A stretch of 64,000 nt of DNA, taken from contig NZ_JALJYC010000005.1 of the NCBI RefSeq assembly GCF_024170405.1, positions 44,574 to 108,573 on the forward strand, written 5' to 3'. Position 1 is the stretch's first letter. Each line of letters begins with the position of its first letter. The DNA is from Neisseria perflava (GTDB lineage Bacteria > Pseudomonadota > Gammaproteobacteria > Burkholderiales > Neisseriaceae). The notes under the pieces were generated by a model, which saw only the letters and a list, made by a program, of their open reading frames with translations, was not told the DNA's origin and did no database searches. The translations under genes and the position numbers were made by a program. Shown piece by piece: positions 49,002 to 57,870 of the stretch.

Positions 49002-49481
49002 TTACAGACGGCCAAGTAAAACCACCACCCGCGCTTCAATCGCTTCACTGCGGCCGAGGTAGCCGAGTTTTTCGTTGGTTTTTCCTTTGATGTTAATGTA
49101 ATCGGGCAACAGGCGCAAATCGGCGGCGATATTGGCGCGCATTTGCGGGATATGTTCGGCCAGTTTCGGCTGCTGGGCGATGATGGTACTGTCGATGTTG
49201 ATGACGCGCCAGCCTTTGGTCTGCACTTTCAAATATACTTCACGCAGCAGCTCGCGGCTGTCGGAATCTTTATAGGCTTCGTCGGTATCGGGAAACAGCG
49301 TGCCGATATCGCCCAATCCGGCCGCACCCAGCACGGCATCAATAATGGCATGCAGCAGCACGTCGGCATCGGAATGCCCCTGCAAACCTTTTTCAAACGG
49401 GATGTTGACCCCGCCGAGAATCAAATCGCGGCCTTCGACCAGTTGGTGAACGTCATAACCTTGTCCGACACGGATATTCAT
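49002..49481 (-). CDS. ispF: 2-C-methyl-D-erythritol 2,4-cyclodiphosphate synthase
   Basis: IspF is the fifth MEP-pathway enzyme of isoprenoid synthesis, a zinc trimer. It has 159 residues. Metal ligands are Asp10 and His12 in GYDVHQL and His in [26 protein letters not shown] segment [16 protein letters not shown] and C-terminal [17 protein letters not shown] bind the nucleotide and substrate. The ATG at 49481 follows AAGGAAGCGCAAA. It lies 149 bases after ispD on the same strand and probably ends the dnaQ-ispD-ispF transcript. Confidence 0.97.
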   Translation of the reverse strand: MNIRVGQGYDVHQLVEGRDLILGGVNIPFEKGLQGHSDADVLLHAIIDAVLGAAGLGDIGTLFPDTDEAYKDSDSRELLREVYLKVQTKGWRVINIDSTIIAQQPKLAEHIPQMRANIAADLRLLPDYINIKGKTNEKLGYLGRSEAIEARVVVLLGRL

Positions 49482-49630
49482 TTTGCGCTTCCTTTATTGC
49501 TGTCCTGCTTGGTTTTTCGGAGACCGCCCGAATGAACCGGACGGCGGTATGGGGCAGCGGCACTAGGCGGCAGCGCCGTCAGGCCGGTTTGTTTACCTCT
49601 CTTTGCATTCTATCACTTGCACTCATAAAA

Positions 49631-50326
49631 TCATACGCAAACTTGACTCTTTGCTCCCAGCAGCAGCCTGACGATAAATTCATCCTGCGGCAGGGTCAGC
49701 TTCAAATTGCGCGTATCGCCCAATACCAAGAGCGGCCGGATACCGAGCCTTTCCACCGCAGAGGCTTCGTCTGTGACTGCACTCAAATCTTCTACCGCCA
49801 AGGCACGTTGCAGCAAGGCCGTCTGAAAAAGCTGCGGCGTTTGCGCCTGCCATAATCCGGCGCGGTCAACTGTGGCAGCGATTTGCCCGTCGCTGTCGGC
49901 GCGTTTGAGCGTATCCGCCACCGGCACCGCCAAAATCCCGCCCTGCGCTTTGCCGCCCGCCTCGGCAATCAGGCGCGTCAAGGCTTCAGACGGCAAACAG
50001 CAGCGGGCGGCATCGTGCACCAGAATATTGTCGTCCGCTGCGGCAATGCCTTGTTGCAACAAAGCATTAACGCCGTTGCGCACGGTTTGCGCGCGCGTGT
50101 CGCCGCCGACTTTAAACACGCCCGCATTAGGCAAGGCCGTCTGAAAAATACCGTCTTCGGGCGACACAATCACGGCGGTAAAATCAATCTGCGGATGACG
50201 GGTAAAAATCTCCAGCGTATGCTGCAACACGGTTTTGCCGTTGATTTCAACATACTGTTTGGGCTTGCCCGCGCCGAAACGTACGCCGACACCGGCCGCC
50301 GGAATCAAAGCGATGTTGCGCGTCAT
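49631..50326 (-). CDS. ispD: 2-C-methyl-D-erythritol 4-phosphate cytidylyltransferase
   Basis: IspD is the third MEP-pathway enzyme, transferring CMP to methylerythritol phosphate, 231 residues. The CTP loop IPAAGVGVRFGAGKPKQY is complete; VHDAARCCLP and AVPVADTLKRAD follow, and TDEASAVERLG holds the conserved end motif. The start ATG at 50326 overlaps the stop of the upstream gene (ATGA). Two DUS are translated as FQTAL in the same protein. Confidence 0.96.
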   Translation of the reverse strand: MTRNIALIPAAGVGVRFGAGKPKQYVEINGKTVLQHTLEIFTRHPQIDFTAVIVSPEDGIFQTALPNAGVFKVGGDTRAQTVRNGVNALLQQGIAAADDNILVHDAARCCLPSEALTRLIAEAGGKAQGGILAVPVADTLKRADSDGQIAATVDRAGLWQAQTPQLFQTALLQRALAVEDLSAVTDEASAVERLGIRPLLVLGDTRNLKLTLPQDEFIVRLLLGAKSQVCV

Positions 50327-50754
50327 GCCGCCTCCGCCAGCCATTGCACGGCTGTGAATCCCATATGGTGCAAAAATTCGCGCACCAGCAAAAATTGCGC
50401 ATACGCTGCGGCTTGCTCCGGAATCTCTGCGCTGAAACCATAGGCGCTGACGCGGTAAAACAGCTGCTCGACAGCCTCAACCGTCATGCTTTGTCCGCCG
50501 AATTGCAGTAAAGCCGAAGCCGCCACCGACAGGCATTTTTCAGACGGCATATGCGCATTGACCGTATCACGCCACGGCGCAATCGCGTCTTCCACCGTCA
50601 TAATCGCCTCTTCCCATGCGCCGTTGTCCGGCGGAATGCGGCTGAAATAGCGGCACATGAGTGCGGCCATATCCAAATCCAAAGCCTGCGTTTGGCCGTC
50701 TGAAAATGTGACCGCCGCATGTGTTTCGTCAATCATCAAAGCCACCATCGTCAT
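50323..50754 (-). CDS. Unknown protein between dnaQ and ispD
   Basis: This is a 143-residue soluble protein (MTMVALMIDETHAAVTF...QWLAEAA), mostly helical by eye, with no motif I recognise. It is embedded in the operon: its start overlaps the dnaQ stop and its stop overlaps the ispD start, both as ATGA, so all three are translationally coupled. An in-frame DUS gives HMPSEKCL. The tight coupling supports it as a real gene, but does not reveal its job. Confidence 0.8.
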   Translation of the reverse strand: MTMVALMIDETHAAVTFSDGQTQALDLDMAALMCRYFSRIPPDNGAWEEAIMTVEDAIAPWRDTVNAHMPSEKCLSVAASALLQFGGQSMTVEAVEQLFYRVSAYGFSAEIPEQAAAYAQFLLVREFLHHMGFTAVQWLAEAA

Positions 50755-51479
50755 GCCTCCTCTGTTGTCGCGCTTTTGCGCCATACGCAGTCTGCACCCA
50801 AATCATCCAAATAATGCTCATGCGCCGCCAATTCTTCCGTGTCTGCCTTAATGATCTTCAAACGCGCCGTGCGCGGCGCATGTATCTGCACCGTTTCCAC
50901 TGCCTTAACCGCCTGCGTTTCCTCTTCTTCGCCGCTGCCCATCAGGTCAAACTGCTGGCGCGTCATCGCCAAATACACTTCGCCCAACAGTTCGCAGTCA
51001 ATCAAAGCGCCGTGAAACACACGCTTGCTGCGGTCAACGGAGAAACGGTTACACAACGCGTCGAGGCTGTTTTTCTGACCCGGGAACAGTTCTTTGGCAA
51101 TCGCCAGCGTATCGGTAATTTCACAGCCGAGTTCTTCCAAAGTCGGCAAGCCCATGCGCTGAAATTCCATATTGATAAAGCGCACGTCAAACGGCGCGTT
51201 GTGCGCAATAATCTCCGCACCGCGCATGAAATCGGCAATCTGTTTGCCTACTTCAGCAAAGGGTTTGGCGCTTTTTTCTTCCAATACGTCTATCGTCAGC
51301 CCGTGGATTTTCGCCGCGTCTTCCGGCATATCGCGTTCGGGATGGATGTAGATGTGCAGATTATTGCCGGTCAGCTGGCGGTTGGTCATTTCCAAACCGG
51401 CAAATTCAACCATGCGGTCGCCTTTGTCTTGGTAAAAACCGGTGGTTTCGGTATCAAGCAGGATTTGTCGTTTAGCCAT
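50751..51479 (-). CDS. dnaQ: DNA polymerase III epsilon subunit
   Basis: DnaQ is the 3'-5' proofreading exonuclease of DNA polymerase III, 242 residues. Exo I is LDTETTGF with Asp9 and Glu11; Exo II is IIAHNAPFDVRF; Exo III is FHGALIDCELLGEVYL (DEDDh type with His). KIHGLTIDVLEEK lies between. The ATG at 51479 (MAKRQILLDTETTG) follows AAGGACAACCCA; upstream in-frame codons to 51509 are unlikely. First gene of dnaQ - unknown - ispD. Confidence 0.96.
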   Translation of the reverse strand: MAKRQILLDTETTGFYQDKGDRMVEFAGLEMTNRQLTGNNLHIYIHPERDMPEDAAKIHGLTIDVLEEKSAKPFAEVGKQIADFMRGAEIIAHNAPFDVRFINMEFQRMGLPTLEELGCEITDTLAIAKELFPGQKNSLDALCNRFSVDRSKRVFHGALIDCELLGEVYLAMTRQQFDLMGSGEEEETQAVKAVETVQIHAPRTARLKIIKADTEELAAHEHYLDDLGADCVWRKSATTEEA

Positions 51480-51515
51480 TGGGTTGTCCTTAAAATATTG
51501 CCGAATCATATCACA

Positions 51516-52499
51516 TCACAGGCGGAACAGTTTGACCGAAGCCAGCGCTACCAGACCGCCCAAAGAAGTGGCAATCAAGCGGTGTTCGGTGGTAACAATC
51601 GGATCGCCGAAACCGATGGCAATCAGAAACACGATATTGGAAGAAATCAGGCTGCTCAGAAGCAGATAATGGGCTTTCTGTATGGAAAAGGCGAGTGCGC
51701 TGGAAATAATCAGCGAACCCAGCAGGATATACTGGTTGTCATGACACAGATAAATAATCACAGTTGCCACGCCGCAGCCCAACAGCGTGCCGAGCAAGCG
51801 GTTAATCATGCGCGTATAAGTCACCCGGCCTGCAGGACGGACAATAATTAAAGCCGTCATCGGCGCCCAATAATCATTGGCAATACCGATGGATTTGGCT
51901 GCGACAAAAGAAAAAATGACCGCGCACACCACCGCCCCGATAAAACGCGGCTAACGGCTCGGTGGCAAGGTATTGAACAGCGCCGAGGGCAAAACCGGCG
52001 CCATTTGCGGGAAAAAACGCGCAAAGACCATCATGCCGCCCAACTGCAAAAAGCCGCCCAGTAATACAAATAAGCCGCGCAGCAGCGCATAGTCCAAACC
52101 TTTGGGATAATGGCTGGCCACCAGAAAAGCCACCACCGTCTGCAAGCTGACCCACCACATATCGCTGTTTTTACTCGTTAAATATGCGCAGCCGCCCGAA
52201 AGCAAGGCCAACAGCGGAAACAGCTGTTCGAGCCGGTTACCTACCAGCGAACCCAATACAGCCGCAGCCGCCATCCCCAGCGTGGCAATAGCCACCGCAC
52301 CCCAGCGGTAGCGGCCGAGTGTGCGAGAAACACCGAAGCCAACCGACAAAGCCGCCCCGACCATAATCACAGCCACAACCGTATTCAGTTCAAGACTGAG
52401 CGCGATCACCAACATCACCGCCGGCGAGCATAAAAATGCCTCCCGCCAGTAGATTTTACCAATCGACTGCCCAAATGTAGTAAAAAGATTTGATTTCAT
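51516..52499 (-). pseudogene. FUSC-family membrane protein gene with an in-frame TAG
   Basis: From the ATG at 52499, 182 codons encode hydrophobic helices (AVMLVIALSLELNTVVAVIMVGAAL and others), ending NTLPPSR at a TAG (51951-51953). The same frame then continues without any shift for another 144 codons: PRFIGAVVCAVIFSFVAAKS, YWAPMTALIIVRPAGRVTYTRMINRLLGTLLG, ending VKLFRL at 51516. The second part carries the fusaric-acid-resistance (FUSC) signature W-x-x-x-T-x-x-x-x-R-P..R..G...G. Together they make one protein of about 326 residues interrupted by a single amber codon. Confidence 0.85.
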
Positions 52500-52828
52500 T
52501 GAAAAATATGTGAAGCTCCTGCATAAAAGCGGCCTGCAGGAGAATGATGATTTTTATGATAATGAGACCGATGGGAGGACAACAGTTGCCCTAGCCGAAA
52601 ACCTTTAGAATCGATTTTCAGCCACCTCCCGACAGCAGGCGGGAAGTATATCGCCAATCCAATCCAAGACCAACCCCGAAACTGCTCCGCTTCAGACGGC
52701 CTTTCTTCACATCAAACAGTATAGCAAATACATCTTCTTAGCCAAATATGAGTAAATTTCTCAACATTTCTTCTAAAATTTAAAAATTAATTTTGATTTA
52801 AATCAATAAATTAATTTCAATCTCAAAT
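52500..52828. other. Intergenic region upstream of the Fur-box promoter
   Basis: Gene-free sequence between the FUSC-like gene and the next gene. It contains one DUS (52692-52703) and becomes very AT-rich from about 52730. I see no ORF or further repeat. Confidence 0.6.
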
Positions 52829-52874
52829 AACAATAACAATTATCATTTGCAATCTTTGCCAATATCCGTATAAT
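52829..52874 (+). promoter_or_regulatory. Promoter with overlapping Fur-box-like site
   Basis: -35 TTGCAA at 52847-52852, a 16-base spacer, and -10 TATAAT at 52869-52874 make a good sigma-70 promoter 48 bases before the ATG at 52923. Immediately upstream and touching the -35, AACAATAACAATTATCATT (52829-52847) matches the Fur 6-6-1-6 pattern at 12 of 19 positions, and on the other strand TGATAAT is followed by TGTTATTG. Iron-dependent repression is predicted. Confidence 0.6.
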
Positions 52875-52922
52875 TCAAATCAACGAAACGCAACAAGCAA
52901 TACAGAACGAAAGGAGAAGAAA

Positions 52923-53399
52923 ATGCCCGAAAGTATTTTTAAGCAAGTCTCCCTCGATATTCTGAGACTGCACCAGCAAACCCTGCGCTCGCTTCTCGCC
53001 ACTCAAGGCTGCGAACATTGCGAGATTCATGATGCGGTATATATTACTTTAAACGGTCGTTATTATGTGTGGCTGCCTTGCATGCCGTCTGAAAAACCAT
53101 GCGCAACCGGCATTCTTCTGATTGAAGACGAGGCTTCCAATACGCGCCTAAGCTGGGTGGCGGATACCCGCGAAGTCAAGCAGAAAGACAGCCTGTACCA
53201 ACGCGTGAGCGCTGCCCTGCAACGCCGTATGCGCCGCACAAAAGAAAAGTTCCACCAGGCCGCAGATGCCTGCCTCTTGGAGCTGACCCCGCAACAAGGC
53301 CGCCTGACCACCGGCAGCAAAGATTTGTCGCTCTCACCGCATGATTTGGTGAAAGCCCTTTATCCGGCAACCCATAAAGTAGGAGGATTCGCCCTGTAA
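52923..53399 (+). CDS. Unknown protein, possibly HugZ-like heme-utilisation type
   Basis: This is a 158-residue soluble protein behind AAAGGAGAAGAAA and a Fur-box-like promoter. The order LRSLLATQGC..., then ITLNGRYYVWLPCMPSEK and GILLIEDEASNTRLSWVADTREV, loosely recalls the split-barrel of HugZ-type heme-binding proteins (short-side-chain substituted for the PNPOx fold), but I do not see the full signature. The Fur-like control is the stronger hint of an iron or heme role. Three Cys (CEHCEIH, LPCMP) and a late ACLLEL Cys are present. Treat the function as open. Confidence 0.7.
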   Translation: MPESIFKQVSLDILRLHQQTLRSLLATQGCEHCEIHDAVYITLNGRYYVWLPCMPSEKPCATGILLIEDEASNTRLSWVADTREVKQKDSLYQRVSAALQRRMRRTKEKFHQAADACLLELTPQQGRLTTGSKDLSLSPHDLVKALYPATHKVGGFAL

Positions 53400-53549
53400 C
53401 AGTTTTGGTAGTGGTTTGTGTTCCTTTTGCGCCCCTTAATTTCTTAAAGGGGCGATTTTTTTTGCTTGTTCAAAATCCGTATTTGTCAGACGACCTAAAC
53501 GGTTTTCCAGTAAAATAAGGCCGTCTGAAAACTTCTGCCCGCACCTCCT

Positions 53550-54233
53550 ATGCAACTCTTAAAATACCTCCAAGCCCAAGGCCACGGCAGCCGCAAGCAA
53601 TGCCAATGGCTGATTGACAACGACTGCATTGCCATCAACGGCGAAATCCGCAACAAAGCCAAAAGCGACATCAACCCTACCGACGTGCAAACGCTGGCGA
53701 TTGAAGACGAAGCGCAAACCGTGGTGCCGCTGCCTTATTTCTATATCCTGCTTAATAAACCTGCCGATTACGAAACCTCGCACAAGCCGCAGCAGTATCC
53801 CAGCGTGTTCAGCCTGTTTCCCGACCACATGCGCAACATCGACATGCAGGCCGTCGGCCGCCTCGACGCCGACACCACCGGCGTTTTGCTGATTACCAAT
53901 GACGGCCAGTTTAACCACCGCGTGACTTCGCCCAAACACAAAGTCGCCAAACTCTACCGCGTTACCCTCAAACATCCGGCGGATGACAGCCTCTGTACCA
54001 CCCTAAAAAACGGCGTTTTGCTGCATGACGACAACGAAACCGTCCGCGCCGCCGAAGCCGTATTGGAAAACCCGACCACGCTCTTAATGACGATTACCGA
54101 GGGTAAATATCATCAGGTCAAGCGCATGGTGGCCGCCGTCGGTAACCGCGTCGAACAACTCCACCGCGACCGTTTCGGTGATTGGGATACACAGGATTTG
54201 GCACCGGGCGAGTGGAAATTTATTACTTTATAG
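53550..54233 (+). CDS. rsuA: 16S rRNA pseudouridine synthase, RsuA type
   Basis: RsuA/RluB-family pseudouridine synthase, 227 residues. An S4 RNA-binding domain is at 1-55 (LLKYLQAQGHGSRKQCQWLIDND); the catalytic Asp106 is in VGRLDADTTGVLL; LLNKPADY and KLYRVTL and the late EGKYHQVKRMVAAVGNRV are family motifs. The short length and C-terminus fit RsuA (16S U516) better than RluB/E/F, but this is by resemblance. The start at 53550 lies 20 bases after a DUS. Confidence 0.9.
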   Translation: MQLLKYLQAQGHGSRKQCQWLIDNDCIAINGEIRNKAKSDINPTDVQTLAIEDEAQTVVPLPYFYILLNKPADYETSHKPQQYPSVFSLFPDHMRNIDMQAVGRLDADTTGVLLITNDGQFNHRVTSPKHKVAKLYRVTLKHPADDSLCTTLKNGVLLHDDNETVRAAEAVLENPTTLLMTITEGKYHQVKRMVAAVGNRVEQLHRDRFGDWDTQDLAPGEWKFITL

Positions 54234-54330
54234 TATCTTTTTCTCATTTTTTGAAAAAAATTACACATTTTGAATTTTTAATTTATTTAAAATTAAATAT
54301 TTATTTATAATCTATTTTATTTAACTAAAA

Positions 54331-54362
54331 TTAACACTAAAACCGCCGAACTATTATATAAT
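54331..54362 (+). promoter_or_regulatory. Promoter of the candidate sRNA
   Basis: -10 TATAAT at 54357-54362, preceded by a very AT-rich stretch (54245-54330) that could act as an UP element. The -35 candidate TTAACA (54331-54336) gives a 20-base spacer, longer than ideal. Confidence 0.5.
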
Positions 54363-54368
54363 TCGCGT

Positions 54369-54474
54369 GTCTGAGTAACACTTGCTTCGAAAGAAGTGAG
54401 TAAGTGAGTAAGACGTTTTCCCCGTAATGTGTTTGGCCATCTATACTTTCCCCTTAGTATAGATGGTTTTTTTT
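54369..54474 (+). ncRNA. Candidate small RNA with intrinsic terminator
   Basis: No reading frame here looks coding. Downstream of TATAAT comes about 106 bases ending in a textbook terminator: CCATCTATACT (54437-54447), loop TTCCCCTT, AGTATAGATGG (54456-54466), then eight T. A second hairpin is possible near CACTTGCTTCGAAAGAAGTG (54376-54395). CCCC occurs unpaired twice (TTTTCCCCGT and in the terminator loop), a feature of sRNAs that pair with G-rich ribosome-binding sites. The hairpin is not a DUS and is not just behind a gene (about 205 bases after rsuA), which favours a free RNA. Its 5' end is estimated. Confidence 0.55.
54437..54474 (+). terminator. Intrinsic terminator of the candidate sRNA
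   Basis: A perfect 11-bp stem, 8-base loop and T8 tract. It could alternatively terminate read-through from rsuA. Confidence 0.93.
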
Positions 54475-54544
54475 GTCTGTATTTTTCTCAGCCCAGTATT
54501 CGTACATTGCTTATATTGCCCCGTTTGGGCAGGATAAGAGCCGC

Positions 54545-54586
54545 AAAAAGGCCGTCTGAAAATCATCATGGTTTCGGACGGCCTTT
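54545..54586 (-). terminator. DUS hairpin terminator behind proS
   Basis: AAAAAGGCCGTCTGAAA pairs with TTTCGGACGGCCTTT (one base off the DUS), 16 bases after the proS stop. Confidence 0.75.
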
Positions 54587-54602
54587 ACTTCATACAAACT
54601 GA

Positions 54603-56315
54603 TTACGATTTCAGCGCAGTCACGACTTTCGCCACCACATCACCCAGAGCCACGCTTTGCGATTCGGCATCACGGCGGTAGGCATATTCGACATTGCCTT
54701 CTTTCAAGGCGCGGTCGCCGATGACGATACGGTGCGGAATGCCCAAGAGTTCGGAATCGTTGAGCAGCACGCCGGCGCGCTCGTCGCGGTCGTCCAACAA
54801 TACATCCACGCCCTGCGCCAACAGTTCGGCATAGATTTGGTCGGCAGCAGCTTTCACGCTTTCCGATTTTTTGTAGTTCATCGGCACAATCACCGCTTCA
54901 AACGGGCTCATCGCCTCCGTCCAAATAATACCGCGCTCGTCATTGTTCTGCTCGATGGCGGCGGCAACCACACGGGTTACGCCGATACCGTAACAGCCCA
55001 TTTCCATGATTTGCGATTTGCCGTTGTTGTCGAGGAAAGAGGCATTCAGGGCTTTGGAATATTTGTCGCGCAGTTGGAACACATGGCCGACTTCGATACC
55101 GCGCGCCAGTTTCAGACGGCCTTGACCGTCGGGGCTTTCATCGCCTTCCACTACATTGCGCAAATCGACAAACTCCGGCTCTGCGGCGTCGCGGCCGAAG
55201 TTGAAACCGGTATAGTGGTAGTCGTCTTCATTCGCACCAATCACCCAATCCGCGCCTTTTTCAGTGGCAAAATCGGCATACACTTTACCTTTGAATCCCA
55301 CCGGGCCGAGTGAGCCACCGTTGGCACCAAACTGCGCCAAAATTGCTTCCGGCGCGGCCATGGTCAGCGGCGCTTTTACACCCGCCAGTTTTTCCGCTTT
55401 GATGTCGTTAAACTCGTGATCGCCGCGCAACAGCAGCAACACGATTTCGCCCTCTTCTTCGCCTTCCACCACGATGGATTTGAGCGTGGTTTCAATCGGA
55501 ATATGCAAAAATTCTACCAATTCGGCAATGGTTTTAACCGCAGGCGTATGTACTTTTTCCAGCACTTTGCCTGCTGCTGCGCGTTCGCCCGCCAGCGGCA
55601 GGGTCGGCGCCAATTCCAAGTTGGCGGCGTAATCGGATGTGTCGCTATACGCAATCACGTCTTCGCCGCTCTCGGCCAACACTTGAAACTCGTGTGAACC
55701 GGTACCGCCGATACTGCCGGTATCCGCCGCCACCGGGCGGAAGTTCAAACCCAAGCGGTTGAACACGCGGCAATACGCGTCGTACATATCCTGATAAGTC
55801 GCCTGCAGCGAAGCAAAATCGGCATGGAAAGAATACGCGTCTTTCATGATAAATTCACGCGCGCGCATCACGCCGAAACGCGGGCGAATTTCGTCGCGGA
55901 ATTTGGTTTGGATGTGGTAAAAATTCTTAGGCAGTTGCTTATAGCTGGTAATCTCGCGGCGCACGATGTCGGTAATGACCTCTTCGCAGGTCGGGCCGAT
56001 ACAGAAATCGGCGTCTTTACGGTCTTTAAAGCGCAACAGCTCTTTGCCGTAAAACTCCCAGCGGCCGCTTTCCTGCCACAGCTCGGCCGGCTGCACCACG
56101 GGCATTAAAAGCTCGATACTGCCGGCGCGGTTCATCTCTTCGCGCACGATGTTTTCCACTTTGCGCAACACGCGCAAGCCCATCGGCATCCAAGTATATA
56201 AGCCGGAAGCGTTGGCTTTAATCAGACCGGCGCGCAACATCAGCTTGTGGCTGGCAAGCGTGGCTTCTGCCGGGGCTTCTTTTAAGGTAGAAATAAAAAA
56301 CTGGCTGGCTTTCAT
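54603..56315 (-). CDS. proS: Prolyl-tRNA synthetase
   Basis: This is a class II synthetase charging tRNA-Pro, 570 residues, the bacterial type with an editing domain inserted between motifs 2 and 3. Class II motif 1/2 regions are seen in [25 protein letters not shown] and [26 protein letters not shown]; the INS editing domain spans about 225-400 ([37 protein letters not shown]); motif 3 [18 protein letters not shown] follows; and the anticodon domain ends the protein. The ATG at 56315 begins [18 protein letters not shown], the family start. Confidence 0.97.
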   Translation of the reverse strand: MKASQFFISTLKEAPAEATLASHKLMLRAGLIKANASGLYTWMPMGLRVLRKVENIVREEMNRAGSIELLMPVVQPAELWQESGRWEFYGKELLRFKDRKDADFCIGPTCEEVITDIVRREITSYKQLPKNFYHIQTKFRDEIRPRFGVMRAREFIMKDAYSFHADFASLQATYQDMYDAYCRVFNRLGLNFRPVAADTGSIGGTGSHEFQVLAESGEDVIAYSDTSDYAANLELAPTLPLAGERAAAGKVLEKVHTPAVKTIAELVEFLHIPIETTLKSIVVEGEEEGEIVLLLLRGDHEFNDIKAEKLAGVKAPLTMAAPEAILAQFGANGGSLGPVGFKGKVYADFATEKGADWVIGANEDDYHYTGFNFGRDAAEPEFVDLRNVVEGDESPDGQGRLKLARGIEVGHVFQLRDKYSKALNASFLDNNGKSQIMEMGCYGIGVTRVVAAAIEQNNDERGIIWTEAMSPFEAVIVPMNYKKSESVKAAADQIYAELLAQGVDVLLDDRDERAGVLLNDSELLGIPHRIVIGDRALKEGNVEYAYRRDAESQSVALGDVVAKVVTALKS

Positions 56316-56367
56316 GGTGTTTGTATTCGGTATCAAAAATAATCGCATATTGTAACGCGAAACGCTT

Positions 56368-56425
56368 AGGGTCTGTTAACATTTCATCACGTGCCAGCTT
56401 TTCGGATGAAGTGTCAACAGACCCT
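56368..56425. repeat. 21-bp inverted repeat upstream of proS
   Basis: AGGGTCTGTTAACATTTCATC (first arm, 56368-56388) pairs with 56405-56425, ending GTCAACAGACCCT, with two mismatches and a 16-base spacer. It could be a small mobile-element scar or a leader hairpin for proS. I do not recognise the family with certainty. Confidence 0.6.
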
Positions 56426-56468
56426 GATTTTGATAATTTTTCAGGTGTCAACCGCCGGATAGATAAAA

Positions 56469-56648
56469 TTATCCACCGCCTTGTTTTATAGGGGAATTTT
56501 GTTACCGCTTCTTTCAAATACACCATTTATTTTTAACTTATTGATTTTAAATGATTTTATATGCCTATTTTTTAAGCAATCTATCGGCTTGATTGTCGCT
56601 AAAGAAATTTTTCTGTTTACTCCCTGCTTACCCACATACTTATCCACA
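56469..56648. other. DnaA-box-like cluster beside an AT-rich stretch
   Basis: TTATCCACA at 56640-56648 is a perfect DnaA box. TTACCCACA (56628-56636) and TTATCCACC (56469-56477) each differ at one base and have the same orientation. Between them lies a very AT-rich stretch (about 56510-56580). This could be a DnaA-titration or replication-related site, or chance in AT-rich DNA. Confidence 0.35.
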
Positions 56649-56684
56649 GAGCTTGTGTATAGATTTTCATCTTATTGAAATATA

Positions 56685-56846
56685 AGAACCTGTATTCATA
56701 AGATTGATAGATGGATTTTTGTTGGATAATCATGCGAATACAAGGCGATATTTATGCAAATCTGGACGATTGGCGTAAAAATCCAACGCGGTAGGCGTGT
56801 GATTAGGCAATAAAAAGACGCTATCAAGATTATGAATACAGGTTCT
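56685..56846. repeat. Palindromic 162-bp repeat element, copy 3
   Basis: The same termini as copies 1 and 2 (AGAACCTGTATTCATAAG ... GAATACAGGTTCT). The interior is diverged at the centre (TTTATGCAAATCTGGACGAT instead of the GCGCCAATAG palindrome). It lies upstream of fghA. Confidence 0.82.
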
Positions 56847-56929
56847 AAGCCCTCAGCGGCGTTTTCAGACGGACTGACGCTTTTCTGCTACCATTGGTTT
56901 CGTCTGCTTTATATATTGGAGAATACCGC

Positions 56930-57769
56930 ATGTCCGCCCCCATCCTTATCGAACAACACAAACTTTTCAACGGCCTGCAAGCGCGTTACCGCCATTTTTC
57001 CGAGTCCAACCAATGCGACATGACTTTCAGCATTTACCTGCCGCCGCAAACGCAGCAGGGCTACCGCGTACCCGTGCTCTATTGGCTCTCCGGCCTGACC
57101 TGCACCGATGAAAATTTCATTCTCAAAGCCGGTGCGCAACGCTTTGCCGCGCAATGGGGCATTGCCTTGGTGTCGCCCGACACCTCGCCGCGAGGCGATG
57201 GCGTGGCCGACCATGAAAACAAAGGTTTGGGGCAAAGCGCCGGTTTTTATGTCAACGCCACGCAAGCGCCGTGGGCGGCGCATTATCAGATGTACGACTA
57301 TATTGTGAAAGAGCTGCCCGCGCTGATTGAAGCCGTGTTCCCTGTAACCGACAAGCGCAGCATTGCCGGACACAGCATGGGCGGCCACGGCGCTTTACAG
57401 ATTGCCTTAAAAAACCCCGACCGCTACGCCGCCGCCTCTGCTTTTGCGCCCGTTGCCAACCCCAGCCGCACGCCGCTGGGCAAACAGGCTTTTGCCGCCT
57501 ATCTGGGCAACGATCCGGCCGCGTGGGTGCAATACGACAGCACCGAGCTGGTCAAAACCGCCGTCAAAAAATTTCCCATTTTGATTGAACAAGGCGATGC
57601 CGATGAATTTATGCCCGAGCTACGCAACGACGCTTTTGTCCGCGCCGCACGCGGCAACGGCTTTAATGTGCAATACAAACTGCGGCCGGGTTACGACCAC
57701 AGCTATTTCTTCGTCGCCAGCTTTATGGATGCGCATATCGAGTTTCACGCCGACGCATTAGACTTGTAA
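56930..57769 (+). CDS. fghA: S-formylglutathione hydrolase
   Basis: FghA (FrmB/EstD type) hydrolyses S-formylglutathione to formate and glutathione, the second step of formaldehyde detoxification. It has 279 residues with an esterase-fold catalytic triad: Ser in GHSMGGHGAL, Asp in QGDADEF, His in GYDHSYFF. LSGLTCTDENFILKAGAQR and SPDTSPRG are further family segments. The ATG at 56930 follows TTGGAGAATACCGC. In several Neisseria this enzyme lies near adhC and nmlR; neither is adjacent here. Confidence 0.94.
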   Translation: MSAPILIEQHKLFNGLQARYRHFSESNQCDMTFSIYLPPQTQQGYRVPVLYWLSGLTCTDENFILKAGAQRFAAQWGIALVSPDTSPRGDGVADHENKGLGQSAGFYVNATQAPWAAHYQMYDYIVKELPALIEAVFPVTDKRSIAGHSMGGHGALQIALKNPDRYAAASAFAPVANPSRTPLGKQAFAAYLGNDPAAWVQYDSTELVKTAVKKFPILIEQGDADEFMPELRNDAFVRAARGNGFNVQYKLRPGYDHSYFFVASFMDAHIEFHADALDL

Positions 57770-57820
57770 AGGGCTTGTTTGCATTCTGTCCGGCCGCTGT
57801 GCCAAACCATCTTATTTATT

Positions 57821-57870
57821 AAGGCCGTCTGAAAACCTGAGCATAGGCATCGGTTTTCAGACGGCCTTTT
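57821..57870 (+). terminator. DUS hairpin terminator behind fghA
   Basis: AAGGCCGTCTGAAAACC (57821-57837) and GGTTTTCAGACGGCCTTTT (57852-57870): a 17-bp stem ending in T4. Confidence 0.85.

Noticed and set aside
56469..56648. Chromosomal origin
   Set aside because: No dnaA, dnaN, rpmH or gyrB is near and only three DnaA-like boxes are present; kept only as a low-confidence DnaA-site cluster.
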